From assembly GCF_019659805.1 (NCBI RefSeq), contig NZ_JAIFRO010000002.1, positions 1 to 64,000 of the forward strand: 64,000 nucleotides of DNA. Direction: 5' to 3'. Within the stretch, counting starts at the first letter, position 1; every line of letters starts with the position of its first letter. Shown piece by piece: positions 17,395-28,766 of this stretch. Under the pieces are notes generated by a model that worked only from the letters and a program-made list of their open reading frames with translations, searched no databases and was not told the DNA's origin. The DNA is from Bartonella raoultii (GTDB taxonomy: Bacteria; Pseudomonadota; Alphaproteobacteria; Rhizobiales; Rhizobiaceae). Position numbers and translations under genes: made by a program.

Positions 17395-17904
17395 ATGAAA
17401 ATTTTTGAAAAGACTGTTATTGCTGCATCTGTAATGTTTTTGGCTACCACCGGAGCAGAGAGTGCACAAGTACCAAGCCGCTTAAATCAGTTTGAGGCAT
17501 GGGGAGCTTATTCTTATAAAGCGCCTCAAAATACGATTTGCTATGTATTATCAGTACCTATACAGTCTCTTCCAACGACGGTTAAGCATGGTGATAATTT
17601 CTTTTTAGTTACCAAGCGCTCCCATTCACCTACTTCGTTTGAACCACAATTCATGGCTGGTTATCCACTTAAAGAAGGATCAAGAGTCACCGTGACAATT
17701 GAAAATAAGGATTTTGATTTTTTCACGAAAGGTTCGTCAGCTTGGTTGGCATCATCTGCTCTAGAAAAGCAGCTTGTTTCGGCTATGCGTGCTGGATTAA
17801 AAATGACAGTGAAAGCGTTTTCAAAACGGGGGACACATACAACTTATACTTATTCCTTAAGGGGGGTCACGGCCGCATTAAATGCTGCAGAGAAATGCCA
17901 TTAA
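17395..17904 (+). CDS. Invasion-associated locus B (IalB) family protein
   Basis: A small exported protein of 169 residues with a signal peptide (cleavage probably after residues 20-24, around AESA) and a mature part matching the IalB family: FEAWGAYSYK, the VTVTIENKDFDFF segment, and a C-terminal TYTYSLRGVTAALNAAEKC. Two cysteines (in NTICYV and EKCH) could form a disulfide in the periplasm. IalB itself is tied to erythrocyte invasion in Bartonella, but this paralogue next to rlmN occurs widely in Rhizobiales, so a direct virulence role is not implied. Confidence 0.82.
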   Translation: MKIFEKTVIAASVMFLATTGAESAQVPSRLNQFEAWGAYSYKAPQNTICYVLSVPIQSLPTTVKHGDNFFLVTKRSHSPTSFEPQFMAGYPLKEGSRVTVTIENKDFDFFTKGSSAWLASSALEKQLVSAMRAGLKMTVKAFSKRGTHTTYTYSLRGVTAALNAAEKCH

Positions 17905-17939
17905 GGTTTTTGTAACTCTAAAATATAAATTGGAAAGCG

Positions 17940-19169
17940 ATGGCCGTTTCATATGATCTTAGACCAGTTGGTTCATGTTCGCCACGGGAGACAAATAGTC
18001 TTTTCGTGAAGGAGAGTGCTAAACCTTCTTTAATTGGTTTATCGCAAGATGAAATGATGCAAGCTTTAAGAACAGTTGGTATACCAGAGCGTCAAATACG
18101 TATGCGTGTACGTCAGCTTTGGCATTGGCTTTATGTCCGTGGTGTTTCAAATTTTAACGAAATGCTCAATATTTCTAAACCAATGCAAGAAATGCTAAAA
18201 AGCCATTTTTCGATTGCGCGTCCGGAAATTGTGAGAGAACAAATATCAAAAGATGGTACACGTAAATGGCTTTTACGTTTTCCAGCACGTGGAGCGGGGA
18301 GACCTGTTGAAATTGAAACGGTTTATATCCCAGAAGAAGGGCGAGGAACTCTATGTCTTTCATCACAGGTAGGATGTACATTAACTTGTTCTTTTTGCCA
18401 TACAGGAACGCAGGTTCTTGTTCGTAATCTAACTGCAGAAGAAATTTTAGCACAGTTGTTGGTAGCGCGTGATTGTTTGGGTGATTTTCCTGACAAAAAT
18501 ACGCCTGATGGGGCAATTATTCCTGTTGAAGGACGTAAAATTACCAATATCGTAATGATGGGAATGGGAGAACCACTTTATAATTTTGAAGCAGTTAAAA
18601 AAGCTTTATTAATTGCTTCTGATGGGGATGGATTGTCTTTATCAAAACGTCGGATTACGCTTTCAACCAGTGGAATTGTTCCTGGAATTATCAAAACTGG
18701 AGAAGAAATTGGTGTTATGTTGGCGATTTCACTCCATGCAGTGCATGATACGCTACGGGATATACTTGTTCCAATCAATAAAAAATATCCACTTGCTTTA
18801 TTAATGGATGCCTGCCGTAATTATCCTGGTCTTTCTAATGCCAAGCGAATTACATTTGAATATGTGATGTTAAAAGATATCAATGATAGTTTGGAAGATG
18901 CGAAACGATTGGTTCAATTACTAAAAGGGATTCCAGCGAAAATCAATTTGATACCTTTTAATCCATGGCCAGGAAGTAATTATCAATGCTCTGATTGGGA
19001 ACAAATTGAGCGTTTTGCTGATGTGATAAATCAAGCCGGTTATGCTTCTCCTATTCGCGTACCACGTGGACGCGATATTTTAGCGGCATGTGGGCAGCTT
19101 AAATCAGTTTCAGAGCGCTTGCGTAAATCAGAGCGTTTGCGGTTTGAAAATACAGTTGGAAATGAATAG
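17940..19169 (+). CDS. rlmN: 23S rRNA (adenine2503-C2)/tRNA(A37) methyltransferase RlmN
   Basis: Radical-SAM methyltransferase of 409 residues acting on A2503 of 23S rRNA and A37 of some tRNAs. The iron-sulfur motif CxxxCxxC is CTLTCSFC near residue 145, preceded by [13 protein letters not shown] and the conserved C-terminal cysteine in AACGQL (methyl-carrying) are present. It follows the IalB-family gene by 35 bases and is convergent with the LysE-family gene, with 2 bases between stops. Confidence 0.96.
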   Translation: MAVSYDLRPVGSCSPRETNSLFVKESAKPSLIGLSQDEMMQALRTVGIPERQIRMRVRQLWHWLYVRGVSNFNEMLNISKPMQEMLKSHFSIARPEIVREQISKDGTRKWLLRFPARGAGRPVEIETVYIPEEGRGTLCLSSQVGCTLTCSFCHTGTQVLVRNLTAEEILAQLLVARDCLGDFPDKNTPDGAIIPVEGRKITNIVMMGMGEPLYNFEAVKKALLIASDGDGLSLSKRRITLSTSGIVPGIIKTGEEIGVMLAISLHAVHDTLRDILVPINKKYPLALLMDACRNYPGLSNAKRITFEYVMLKDINDSLEDAKRLVQLLKGIPAKINLIPFNPWPGSNYQCSDWEQIERFADVINQAGYASPIRVPRGRDILAACGQLKSVSERLRKSERLRFENTVGNE

Positions 19170-19171
19170 GC

Positions 19172-19810
19172 TTAATTTTCAGCGATAAGCAGATGGAAGG
19201 CGAAACTCGTAAATGTACCTGCTATAAGCCAGTCAAGAAAGCGTAGATAAAAAGGGTTCTTCTTGAGATTTTTAAAAATTTTATGGGCCATAAAAACAAT
19301 AGAAATTGTAATAGGAAGAGAAATAGGGATATAAGAAAATCCTAAAATAAGTAGCTTTTGTGTTGCCATAGGATCATTTGCATTAATAAATTGCGGCAAA
19401 AAAGTTACATTAAAAAGTATAACTTTAGGATTTAAAAGATTAATTCCAATACCAGCCAAATAATTACGTTTAGAGCTTTGGTATTTTAATGATGCTTCTT
19501 CAAAGGAAAATGTTGAGCGTTTATATAATGCTTGGAAGGCAAACCATAAAAGATAACAAGCGCCGGCAATTTTAAGAAGAGCAAAACTATGTGGTGAAGC
19601 GAAGATAAGAGCTGATAAACCAAGTGCTACAGCAATAACCTGAATAGCAAAACCTGTTGCACTTCCTAAAGCGCACATAATCCCAGCTTTTTTGCTTTGC
19701 GTAATAGTTCGCCCTACAGAAAGCATCATATCAGGTCCTGGAATAAGCGCTAAGACCAATGATGCTACAGAAAATTGTATTAAAATAGGCCATTCAGGAA
19801 AAAGTGACAT
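19172..19810 (-). CDS. LysE/RhtB family amino-acid exporter
   Basis: Inner-membrane exporter of 212 residues with about six hydrophobic segments and the N-terminal family motif VLALIPGPDMMLSVGRT. Members export lysine, homoserine, threonine or related amino acids; the substrate cannot be read from the sequence. It is divergent from argG across 136 bases. Confidence 0.85.
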   Translation of the reverse strand: MSLFPEWPILIQFSVASLVLALIPGPDMMLSVGRTITQSKKAGIMCALGSATGFAIQVIAVALGLSALIFASPHSFALLKIAGACYLLWFAFQALYKRSTFSFEEASLKYQSSKRNYLAGIGINLLNPKVILFNVTFLPQFINANDPMATQKLLILGFSYIPISLPITISIVFMAHKIFKNLKKNPFYLRFLDWLIAGTFTSFAFHLLIAEN

Positions 19811-19946
19811 TTAAACCTCTCACAAAATGTGCTTTTCTACACTTTATTGTATCTTTTTGCATCTTTAAAATGTTATTTAAAAGGAGTTTATTTACATAAT
19901 TTTTAATCTTTAAATTCAAATAAAATAAACATAATGGGATTTTAAA

Positions 19947-21176
19947 ATGAAAAAGTGGCAAAAGATTAAAAAAGTTGTTTTGGCTTATTCAGGGGGATTA
20001 GATACGTCGATTATTCTCAAATGGTTACAAAATACGTTAGGTGTTGAAGTTGTAACTTTTACAGCAGATTTAGGACAAGGGGAAGAATTAGCATTTGTGC
20101 GTCATAAAGCTGAAATGTTGGGTGTTAAAGAAATCTATATTGAAGATTTACGTGAAGAGTTTGTGCGTAATTTTGTTTTTCCGATGTTTCGAGCTAATGC
20201 AGTTTATGAAGGAAGCTATCTTTTAGGCACCTCCATTGCCCGTCCGCTTATTGCAAAACGTTTAATTGAAATTGCTAAAGAAACAGGAGCAGATTCTATT
20301 GCGCATGGGGCAACAGGAAAGGGTAATGATCAAATACGTTTTGAGCTTTCTGCTTATGCTCTTAATCCTAATATTAAGATTATTGCACCATGGCGTGATT
20401 GGGATTTGAAGAGTCGAACAGATCTCATCGAATTTGCACACTTACATAAAATTCCAATAACAAGGGATAAGCAGGGCGAAATACCTTTTTCAGTGGATGC
20501 AAATTTATTACATTCGTCATCGGAAGGAAAAGTTTTAGAAGATCCAGCTACTCCTGCTCCTGAATATGTGCATCTACGGACTCTTTCGCCAGAAACAGCT
20601 CCAGATAAAGTAACTATTATAACTATTGGTTTTAAAAAAGGGGATGCTATTTCATTAAATGGGGAAGATTTATCTCCAGCCACTTTACTTTCTAAACTCA
20701 ATAATTATGGGCATGATAACGGTATTGGTCGGTTAGATTTAGTAGAAAATCGTTTTGTGGGGATGAAGTCGCGGGGTATTTATGAAACACCAGGTGGAAC
20801 TATTCTTTTAGCTGCTCATAGAGCGATGGAATCTCTAACATTGGATCGTGGTGCAGCACATTTGAAGGATGAATTGATGCCACGTTACGCAGAGCTCATT
20901 TATAATGGCTTTTGGTTTTCACCAGAGCGTAAGATGTTGCAGGCGGCTATTGATTTTTCTCAAGAACATGTTGAAGGTGAAGTTACATTAAAGCTCTATA
21001 AAGGAAACGTAATTGTTGAAGGACGTGAAAGTAAAAAGTCACTTTATTCCAGTCAATTAGTAACTTTTGAGGATGATCAGGGCGCTTATGATCAACAAGA
21101 TGCAACAGGTTTCATTAAGTTAAATGCACTACGCTTACGCACATTAGCAATGCGTCATAAAAATTATCAAAAATAA
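19947..21176 (+). CDS. argG: Argininosuccinate synthase
   Basis: It joins citrulline and aspartate with ATP in arginine synthesis. The protein is 409 residues with the PP-loop [11 protein letters not shown] at 12-22, the [13 protein letters not shown] citrulline/ATP region near 117, and RFELSAYAL. Nothing is missing. A moderate hairpin at 21271-21290 may terminate it. No argH lies beside it, which is normal for this group. Confidence 0.96.
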   Translation: MKKWQKIKKVVLAYSGGLDTSIILKWLQNTLGVEVVTFTADLGQGEELAFVRHKAEMLGVKEIYIEDLREEFVRNFVFPMFRANAVYEGSYLLGTSIARPLIAKRLIEIAKETGADSIAHGATGKGNDQIRFELSAYALNPNIKIIAPWRDWDLKSRTDLIEFAHLHKIPITRDKQGEIPFSVDANLLHSSSEGKVLEDPATPAPEYVHLRTLSPETAPDKVTIITIGFKKGDAISLNGEDLSPATLLSKLNNYGHDNGIGRLDLVENRFVGMKSRGIYETPGGTILLAAHRAMESLTLDRGAAHLKDELMPRYAELIYNGFWFSPERKMLQAAIDFSQEHVEGEVTLKLYKGNVIVEGRESKKSLYSSQLVTFEDDQGAYDQQDATGFIKLNALRLRTLAMRHKNYQK

Positions 21177-21536
21177 AAAATGTGCTGTGACAGATTTAAT
21201 ATAGAGAAAAGCCCTTATACTTAATGTTGAATGAGGTTTTTATAGGTTTATTTTTATTTATCACCAGTTCAATGCTAGAAAATTAGCATTTTGTTTATAT
21301 AAGAAAGGCTCAGGACAATAATCATGAGGCTTCAATCATGAACATAAATAAATTTTGGTTCATAATATTCCAAGATTTTTCATTTATATCAAGATAAAAC
21401 TTTTCTCAAGCGAAAGTGTATGGCTATATCTTGACAAAGGTATAATAGGATTATGCAACTTTTCGCTTGCTTTTATTGACGAATAAACTCAAGAACCATA
21501 CACCATACCGTTAAAGTTTAATTTTTTAGGATAGAA
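21177..21536. other. Intergenic region between argG and lysS
   Basis: It contains a probable argG terminator (21271-21296). Several TTGAC-like -35 candidates for lysS (21431-21436 and 21476-21481) lack a convincing -10 at the right distance. No small gene was recognised. Confidence 0.4.
21271..21296 (+). terminator. Probable argG terminator
   Basis: AATGCTA (21271-21277) pairs with TAGCATT (21284-21290) around a 6-base loop and is followed by TTGTTT. The stem is short and AT-rich, 94 bases after the argG stop. Confidence 0.4.
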
Positions 21537-23201
21537 ATGATGATGCGTAATCAATGTGATGCCCTTAGCCTTAGTCCTGAATTGAGTGATGCGGCTGTTC
21601 AATCAAAAACTTGGCCCTTTGAAGAAGCACGTAAAATTATTAAACGGTATGAAAAAACGGGTTATCCAGAGAGCATTTTGTTTGAAACCGGTTATGGACC
21701 ATCTGGTTTACCGCATATTGGAACTTTTGGCGAAGTTGCACGTACAACAATGGTACGTCATGCATTTCATATTCTCACGGACAATAAAGTGAAAACAAAA
21801 CTACTTTGTTTTTCTGATGATATGGATGGTTTACGTAAAGTCCCAGAGAATGTACCTGATCGAGAAAAAATGGAAAGTTATCTTGGTCAACCTCTCAGCC
21901 GCATACCAGATCCTTTTGGAGATGTGTATCCTTCCTTTGGAGCTGCAAATAACGCGCGTTTACGGGCGTTTCTTGATCGTTTTGGTTTTGACTATGAATT
22001 TGCTAGTGCTACAGATTATTACAACTCTGGTCGTTTTGATGAAACTCTTTTAAGAATACTTGCTTGTTATGATAAAGTGATGTCTATTATTTTACCAACG
22101 TTGGGTGAAGAAAGACGGGCTACTTATTCACTCTTTTTGCCTATTTCTCCCTTTTCTGGAAAAGTATTACAGGTGCCAATGGTTGCACGTAATGTTGAAA
22201 AAGGTACGGTCACCTATATTGAGCCAGAAACAGGAGAAACCATTGAAACGGAGGTGACAGGGGGAAAAGTTAAATGTCAGTGGAAAGTGGATTGGGCAAT
22301 GCGTTGGACAGCGCTTAGTGTTGATTATGAAATGGCGGGAAAAGATCTGATTGATTCCACAAACCTTTCTTCTAAAATTTGTAAAGTGCTTGGTGGAAAG
22401 CCACCAGAAGGATTTAATTATGAGCTTTTTTTGGATGAAAAGGGTCAGAAAATTTCTAAATCTAAAGGAAATGGCTTAACCATTGATGAGTGGTTAGCAT
22501 ATGCTCCAACAGAGAGTTTAGGGCTTTATATGTTTGCAAAGCCAAAAACAGCAAAAAGGCTTTATTTTGATGTAATCCCTAAAGCTGTTGATGAATATTA
22601 TGCGCATCTTTCAGCTTATGGTCGTCAGGAATGGAAAGAGCGGCTTAGCAATCCTGTATGGCATATCCATAATGGTAATCCTCCGCAAGTGGATTTACCC
22701 GTACCTTTTGCTCTGCTTCTAAATTTGGTAAGTGCTTCCAATGCGGAGAATAAAGAAGTCCTTTGGGGGTTTATTTCTCGCTATGCTAAAGGTGCGAATG
22801 CACAAACTTATCCAGAACTTGATCAATTGGTACAATTTGCTCTTAAATATTTTGATATTTTCGTTAAACCGAACAAAAAGTTTCGTATGCCAGATGACAG
22901 TGAGCGGATAACATTACAACGAATTGATGCAAAATTAGCCAGTTTGCCTGAAACTGTTGATGGCAACATAATTCAAAATGCACTTCTTGATATTGCGCGT
23001 TCAATAGAATGTTATCAAGATCATAGCAAAAAAAGCCCTGAAGGGGGGCCAGGTGTTTCAAATGCCTTTTTTCAAATGCTCTATGAAGTTCTTTTGGGAC
23101 AGGAACGAGGACCACGATGGGGTTCATTTATAGCACTTTATGGAATTGATGAAATGCGTGGGCTCATTGCTGAAGCACTTGCACGGCCTGTGGGGGAATA
23201 A
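21537..23201 (+). CDS. lysS: Lysyl-tRNA synthetase, class I
   Basis: Class I LysRS (archaeal and alphaproteobacterial type), 554 residues, unrelated to the class II LysRS of most bacteria. The HIGH-like motif is [12 protein letters not shown] near residue 57, the KMSKS loop is KISKSKG near residue 303, and the family's [11 protein letters not shown] segment is present. It begins with three ATG codons in tandem; the first is used here. Its TAA overlaps the prfC ATG by one base. Confidence 0.95.
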   Translation: MMMRNQCDALSLSPELSDAAVQSKTWPFEEARKIIKRYEKTGYPESILFETGYGPSGLPHIGTFGEVARTTMVRHAFHILTDNKVKTKLLCFSDDMDGLRKVPENVPDREKMESYLGQPLSRIPDPFGDVYPSFGAANNARLRAFLDRFGFDYEFASATDYYNSGRFDETLLRILACYDKVMSIILPTLGEERRATYSLFLPISPFSGKVLQVPMVARNVEKGTVTYIEPETGETIETEVTGGKVKCQWKVDWAMRWTALSVDYEMAGKDLIDSTNLSSKICKVLGGKPPEGFNYELFLDEKGQKISKSKGNGLTIDEWLAYAPTESLGLYMFAKPKTAKRLYFDVIPKAVDEYYAHLSAYGRQEWKERLSNPVWHIHNGNPPQVDLPVPFALLLNLVSASNAENKEVLWGFISRYAKGANAQTYPELDQLVQFALKYFDIFVKPNKKFRMPDDSERITLQRIDAKLASLPETVDGNIIQNALLDIARSIECYQDHSKKSPEGGPGVSNAFFQMLYEVLLGQERGPRWGSFIALYGIDEMRGLIAEALARPVGE

Positions 23202-24778
23202 TGGAACAAAGAGTGCAAGAAGTAAAACGGCGAAGAACATTTGCAATCATTGCGCATCCTGATGCAGGAAAGACAACGCTTACAGAAAAGCTTTTATTAT
23301 TCGGGGGAGCTATTCAACTTGCTGGTGAGGTAAAAGCAAAAAAAGATCGTATTCAAACTCGTTCTGATTGGATGAATATTGAGCGAGACCGCGGTATTTC
23401 GGTTGTAACATCAGTGATGACGTTTGAATATGCAGAACATATCTTTAATCTGTTAGACACTCCAGGTCATGAAGATTTTGCCGACGATACATATCGTACT
23501 CTTACGGCTGTTGATAGTGCTATCATGGTTTTAGATGGGGCGCGCGGAATTGAACCTAGAACCTTAAAACTCTTTGAAGTGTGTAGGATGCGCGATATTC
23601 CTATTGTCACTTTTGTCAACAAAATGGATCGTGAGGCGCGTGATCCTATAGAACTGTTAGATGAAATTGAAGAAAAGCTGGCTCTTGATACTGCACCAAT
23701 AACTTGGCCAATTGGTACAGGGAAAGATTTTATTGGAACATTTGATCTTCATTATAATCGGTTTCGCAAAAAAGATGATGAGATAACACAACAAGTCGTT
23801 TCTGGACCCGATGAGATTACAAATTTACTTCCTGATCATCAGCGTTTGTCTTTTATTGAAGGTGTAGAACTTGCGCGAAATGCTTGCAAGAGTTTTAATC
23901 TTCAAGCTTTCCAAGAAGGGCATATGACACCAGTTTATTTTGGTTCGGCTTTACGAAATTTTGGTGTGCGTGATTTGATCGATGCATTGGTCACTTTCGG
24001 TCCAAGTCCGCGTGATCAGGCTGCAGATCAACGCACTGTAAAAGCTATGGAGCCTCAAATGACGGGATTTGTATTTAAAATTCAAGCGAATATGGATCCC
24101 AATCATCGTGATCGTATTGCGTTTTTTCGGGTATGCTCAGGGACGCTTGAACGTGGTATGAAGACAAAGTTGGTACGGACAGGAAAATCGATAACACTTT
24201 CAGCACCACAATTTTTCTTTGCACGTTCGCGTCAAATTGCAGATCAAGCTTATGCTGGTGATATTGTAGGGATTCCTAATCATGGAACGTTGCGTATTGG
24301 TGATACCTTGACAGAAGGAGACAATATTCTTTTTAAGGGAGTTCCTAATTTTGCACCAGAAATTTTGCGTCGTGTTTGTTTAGGCGATCCGATGAAAGCA
24401 AAAAAATTGAAAGAAGCTTTGCAACAAATGGCTGAAGAAGGAGTCGTACAATTATTTATTCCTGATGATGGTTCTCCTTCTCTCATTGGTGTGATTGGCG
24501 CTTTGCAAATTGATGTTTTAAAAGAACGACTTAAAATAGAATATGGTTTGCCGGTAAATTTTGAACCAGCACGCTTTAATATATGCCGTTGGATTTCAGC
24601 AGAAAGTAAAGATGAGATGCAGAAATTTCTCACAAATCACCGTTCGGCAATTGCCTATGACCTAGAAGGTGATCCAGTTTTTTTAGCAGAAAACCATTTT
24701 TCATTGAATTATGAAGCTGACAGAGCACCGAAAATAAAATTTGCAACTTTTAAAGATTATCAAATACGCACTGAATAA
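23201..24778 (+). CDS. prfC: Peptide chain release factor 3
   Basis: Ribosome-bound translational GTPase that releases RF1/RF2 after termination, 525 residues. The G1 motif is AHPDAGKTTLTEKLL (18-32) followed by the RF3-specific GGAIQLAGEVK. G3 is DTPGHEDFADDTYR and G4 is NKMDRE. The C-terminal half contains the RF3-type domains II and III. Its ATG overlaps the lysS stop. It is convergent with trxA across a shared terminator. Confidence 0.96.
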   Translation: MEQRVQEVKRRRTFAIIAHPDAGKTTLTEKLLLFGGAIQLAGEVKAKKDRIQTRSDWMNIERDRGISVVTSVMTFEYAEHIFNLLDTPGHEDFADDTYRTLTAVDSAIMVLDGARGIEPRTLKLFEVCRMRDIPIVTFVNKMDREARDPIELLDEIEEKLALDTAPITWPIGTGKDFIGTFDLHYNRFRKKDDEITQQVVSGPDEITNLLPDHQRLSFIEGVELARNACKSFNLQAFQEGHMTPVYFGSALRNFGVRDLIDALVTFGPSPRDQAADQRTVKAMEPQMTGFVFKIQANMDPNHRDRIAFFRVCSGTLERGMKTKLVRTGKSITLSAPQFFFARSRQIADQAYAGDIVGIPNHGTLRIGDTLTEGDNILFKGVPNFAPEILRRVCLGDPMKAKKLKEALQQMAEEGVVQLFIPDDGSPSLIGVIGALQIDVLKERLKIEYGLPVNFEPARFNICRWISAESKDEMQKFLTNHRSAIAYDLEGDPVFLAENHFSLNYEADRAPKIKFATFKDYQIRTE

Positions 24779-24812
24779 ACTTCGTAAAGGTATTGTTCTT
24801 AAAAAAATAAAC

Positions 24813-24843
24813 AAAAAGAAGAGAAAAAATCTCTCTTCTTTTT
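24813..24843. terminator. Bidirectional terminator between prfC and trxA
   Basis: AAAAAGAAGAGA (24813-24824) pairs perfectly with TCTCTTCTTTTT (24832-24843) across a 7-base loop. It has A-run and T-run tails on both strands, so it can serve both convergent genes. Confidence 0.65.
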
Positions 24844-24865
24844 AGTAAAATGATTATATGTAAAC

Positions 24866-25189
24866 TTAATGAAGTCCTTCTTTAATCCATTCAGAAAGAC
24901 GTCCTTTAGACGTTGCCCCAACCATATTCGATGAGACATTTCCACCTTTAAACATTAACAAGGTAGGAATAGAGCGAACTCCATATTGAGTAGCCAGTTC
25001 GGGATTTTCATCTATATTTACTTTAGCAATTTTGACTTGATTTTGCATTTCTGTTGAAATCTCGTCTAAAATTGGAGCGATCATTTTGCAAGGACCACAC
25101 CACTCTGCCCAAAAATCAACTACAACAGGTGTGGAAGAGGCGAGAACTTCATTTTTAAAATTGCTGTTATCAACTTTTATACACGTCAT
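24866..25189 (-). CDS. trxA: Thioredoxin
   Basis: Cytoplasmic thiol-disulfide reductase of 107 residues from the ATG at 25189, with the active site [11 protein letters not shown] near residue 29 and the cis-proline loop SIPTLLMF. A further in-frame ATG at 25210 would add seven residues but does not match the usual thioredoxin N-terminus. It lies about 110 bases after addA on the same strand; addA-trxA linkage is conserved in Rhizobiales. Confidence 0.93.
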   Translation of the reverse strand: MTCIKVDNSNFKNEVLASSTPVVVDFWAEWCGPCKMIAPILDEISTEMQNQVKIAKVNIDENPELATQYGVRSIPTLLMFKGGNVSSNMVGATSKGRLSEWIKEGLH

Positions 25190-25299
25190 TGATTTATCCT
25201 TTATATACACTTTTATAGATTGGTATGATAACGCTTCATATCAAGTTATTTGCAAAGATAAATTATAAGGAGCTTTGTGAAAAAGTTTTTTTTGATTTA

Positions 25300-28200
25300 T
25301 CAGGAAATTTTTTCAAGAAGCGCTTCGAGTTTTTCTGGAGGAATTTTAAAAATTTTTATTTCTTTACTATAGATAAGAAGCGCTTGAATATCTTTGTTGG
25401 GATGAATAGTTTGCAACAATTTTCGGTAAAGAGCCATTTGTAACAAATGATGTGGAGCAATAGAAGCTTCATCTGCAGGTGAATTCCCTGTTTTAAAATC
25501 TGCAAAAATAATGCTATTTTCTGCGATATATAATCGATCAATTTGGCCGGAAACTGCTTGTTCTTTTCCATGAATTTTTACCATACCCATTAAGGGAACT
25601 TCAGCACGTGCGTGGTTAGAAAAGAGGGGTTTGAGATAGGAATGATCTAAAATTTTCCAAACATGAGAAAGCGCCTTTTCTCTTTGACTTTCAAGCCAAT
25701 GAGAAGCTTTCGTATTGAGATAATGTCGGGCGTAATCTTGGCGTTTTGGGGAAGGACAATGAGGCAGATATTGCAGTAATCGGTGAACAACATTACCATA
25801 TTCAATGAAAAAAGCTCTGTTGCTATTTGTTTCTCCTAAGACAGGTGAAATAGTCAGATATTTTGGATTTGCGGAAAATTCAGGATCCGTTTCGATAGAA
25901 AGGCTAGCAACAGAGGGCCTCAACGGTTTGGGTAGAAGAGGCTCTTCTGATACTTTATGGGAAAAAAAAGCAGGTAGAGGTGGTAATGTTTGGTGTTCAG
26001 TGGAAGGAAGCTCTTTGTTTATAGGAGCACAAGAAAAGGGTGTAATACAATAGCGCCAAGCTGCAATATCTTCTTCTGGATTATTTATAGCAACCGCATG
26101 TGGCATGAGCGCCTCTTTTACTAATTGTAGCCATGTATGAGACGAGGTTTGTTCACTGCTATATCCGCAAATAAATAAACGATCTTCAGCGCGTGTCATT
26201 CCTACATAAAGAAGACGTCTATATTCTTCTGAGGCACGCTCCTTTAAGGATGAAAGTGCTTTTTTAGAAGGTTTTGTATCAAATTTTGCATTGGGATGCC
26301 AAATAAACCCTTGTTTATCATTTTCTTGGGCATTATTTAAGGGAACTTTAAGTAAGTGGGGAGCGTGCTGAGAGTGCCAAATTGCACTTCCTGGATCAAC
26401 AAGAAAGACAACAGCAGATTCAAGCCCTTTTGCAGCGTGAATAGTCATGATGCGAATTTCTTCATGGTTTTGATCAAATTCACGCTTAATTTCTGGATCG
26501 TTTTCAGTGAGTGTTTCCAAAAAAGCTTGTAATCCTGGCAACCCTGTTTTTTGAATAGTAAGTGTATAATCCATGAAAGCATCAAGCACATCATTTGCTT
26601 CAGACCCTAAATGGGCTAAAATTTTTTGGCGTCCTTTATCATTGTTTAAAATATGGCTATAGAATTCAAAAACGGGTATTTTATCTACTAAACTGCGATA
26701 ATTATTCAAATTTTCAAAAGCTTTTTTAAAAGATACCTGTGATGAGCTATGCGTACAAAGGTTTTGCCATAAAGAACCTTTACGATGAGCGGCGAGCTGA
26801 AAAAGTTCCTCTTCACTCAGAGCAAAAAGTGGACTTTTTAAAACACAAGCAAGAGAGAGGTCATCTTGTGGTTGTAGGACAAAACGCGCAAGCGCCATTA
26901 AATCACGTACACTAATATGGTTGAGTAATTGTAAGCGATCTGCACCCGCTACAGGAATATTGCGCTGTTTAAGAGCGCGGGAAAGTGCAGAAACAAAGTG
27001 ATCCCGTTTACGAACCAAGATCATAATATCACTTGCACGCATTAAGCGCCCTTTTGCTGGAAGTTTTTCTCCTTTGTGTAACCATCCAGCAATGGTTTCA
27101 GCAATTTTTTCAGCTAAACGTATTTCAGGCGTGTCTAAATAGTCAACAGTTGCAGACCAATCATTTGGCAATACACTTTTTTCTTTGGGAAATGCATCCC
27201 ATAAAATAACCTCACCTGGGCTATGAACACGAATAGCTTCATGAACTGTTTTTGTGTTTTCTGCTGAAAGCCCTTTGTAGTTTTCTGGTGTTGCAAAAAC
27301 AAGATCAACACTTTTAAGAACATCGGCTGTGGAGCGAAAAGAATAATTCAGTTGTATTTTTTCAAATTTTTGTTGTGCTTTTTGTGCTTTTTTTTGAATA
27401 ATCTGTCCATTTGCAGCAAAATTTTCTGGTGCAGCGCCCTGAAAAGAATAGATAGATTGCTTTTCATCTCCAACAGCAAAAAGAGTACGTATATTGGTGC
27501 GTTGACTATGACCTGTAAAAAATTCTTGTGACAACAGTTGAATAATTTGCCATTGTTCAGGGTTTGTATCTTGTGCTTCATCAAGCAAAATATGGTCAAG
27601 ACCACGATCCAGTTTATAATGCACCCATTGGCTTGCACCGTTTCGTTGCAACAAATGAAGTGTGCGTTCAATGAGATCATCAAAATCTAAAAATCCATTG
27701 GATTTTTTTAAATTTTCATAGATTTTAAGATATATGGCACAAAGTTTAAAAGCAGTCATATTGAATGTAATGTTTTTAGAACATTGATATTTTTCTAGAA
27801 GAACAGAAAGCTCTCTTTGTTTTTCTTCGATTGTTTGTTGAATGAAGGGCCAAATTTCATCTGATTTTTTACCAGAAAAATGACGAGGATCACCGGTTGT
27901 TTTAAAATAAATATCGGAAATAATATTAATAATGTTTGTTTCATCACAAGTGTCTTTTAATTGGGAAAATTTCGCGATCATATCCTTAAGGCTCTTATTA
28001 CCATTGGTTTGGCAATGTGTAAGAACATAAAGAGGCAGGCGTGCAGTTTGTTGAATTTTTTCCAACAGTTGTTGGCATGTTTCATTGGGCGCTAAGTGAA
28101 AGAGTGCATACAACTGTTCTTCTCCATTTTTAGAGAGAACAGAGGATAAAAAGTCAGATAATTTGTGTCGCTTTTCAGTTGCTTCATAGAGCAATTGATT

Positions 28201-28764
28201 AAAAGCGCGTTCATTAACCACTTCAAGTAATTTTTTTAAAGCTGGTTGTGCATCATGGTGTGCTAAAAGTTGGGAGCGCGCTTCTTGGAGTAATTTTTTC
28301 CGATTAGTATCGTCAAGTAATTCAAAATGTCCAGCAATATTCGCTTCTAACATAAATTGGTGCAAAAGAGATTCACAAAATGCATGAATAGTTTGAATTT
28401 TTAAACCACCAGGTGTCTCTAAGGCACGAGCAAAAAGCTGGCGTGCATAGGTTAATTTTTGTGCAGTAACAGTTTTCTTTTCAAGCTGTGTTAAGACGAT
28501 TTTAAGCTGAGCATCATCAAGTTCATTCCAGCTAGAAAGCGTACGAAAAATTCGCGATTGCATAACAGCAGCAGCAGCTCTTGTATAAGTTAGGCATAAA
28601 ATACGTCCTGGAGGGGTACCGTTTAAAAGTAAGCGAATGACACGTTCACTTAAGACGTGGGTTTTTCCAGATCCAGCATTTGCAGAAACCCACACGTTTA
28701 TTTTTGGATGTGTTGCCGTTGCTTGTGCATCAAGAGCGGCTTCAGGAATAGAAAAAAGAGTCAT
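25300..28764 (-). CDS. addA: Double-strand break repair helicase-nuclease AddA
   Basis: Alphaproteobacterial AddA of 1154 residues, the UvrD-type helicase and nuclease subunit of AddAB that resects DNA ends for RecA. Helicase motif I is SANAGSGKTHVL (27-38), motif II is ILLDEAQDTNP, and GDEKQSIYSFQGA is motif III. The C-terminal RecB-like nuclease keeps GQIDRL and FADFKTG with the catalytic aspartates and lysine, so nuclease activity is expected. It begins 2 bases after the addB stop. Confidence 0.95.
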   Translation of the reverse strand: MTLFSIPEAALDAQATATHPKINVWVSANAGSGKTHVLSERVIRLLLNGTPPGRILCLTYTRAAAAVMQSRIFRTLSSWNELDDAQLKIVLTQLEKKTVTAQKLTYARQLFARALETPGGLKIQTIHAFCESLLHQFMLEANIAGHFELLDDTNRKKLLQEARSQLLAHHDAQPALKKLLEVVNERAFNQLLYEATEKRHKLSDFLSSVLSKNGEEQLYALFHLAPNETCQQLLEKIQQTARLPLYVLTHCQTNGNKSLKDMIAKFSQLKDTCDETNIINIISDIYFKTTGDPRHFSGKKSDEIWPFIQQTIEEKQRELSVLLEKYQCSKNITFNMTAFKLCAIYLKIYENLKKSNGFLDFDDLIERTLHLLQRNGASQWVHYKLDRGLDHILLDEAQDTNPEQWQIIQLLSQEFFTGHSQRTNIRTLFAVGDEKQSIYSFQGAAPENFAANGQIIQKKAQKAQQKFEKIQLNYSFRSTADVLKSVDLVFATPENYKGLSAENTKTVHEAIRVHSPGEVILWDAFPKEKSVLPNDWSATVDYLDTPEIRLAEKIAETIAGWLHKGEKLPAKGRLMRASDIMILVRKRDHFVSALSRALKQRNIPVAGADRLQLLNHISVRDLMALARFVLQPQDDLSLACVLKSPLFALSEEELFQLAAHRKGSLWQNLCTHSSSQVSFKKAFENLNNYRSLVDKIPVFEFYSHILNNDKGRQKILAHLGSEANDVLDAFMDYTLTIQKTGLPGLQAFLETLTENDPEIKREFDQNHEEIRIMTIHAAKGLESAVVFLVDPGSAIWHSQHAPHLLKVPLNNAQENDKQGFIWHPNAKFDTKPSKKALSSLKERASEEYRRLLYVGMTRAEDRLFICGYSSEQTSSHTWLQLVKEALMPHAVAINNPEEDIAAWRYCITPFSCAPINKELPSTEHQTLPPLPAFFSHKVSEEPLLPKPLRPSVASLSIETDPEFSANPKYLTISPVLGETNSNRAFFIEYGNVVHRLLQYLPHCPSPKRQDYARHYLNTKASHWLESQREKALSHVWKILDHSYLKPLFSNHARAEVPLMGMVKIHGKEQAVSGQIDRLYIAENSIIFADFKTGNSPADEASIAPHHLLQMALYRKLLQTIHPNKDIQALLIYSKEIKIFKIPPEKLEALLEKIS

Positions 28765-28766
28765 GA

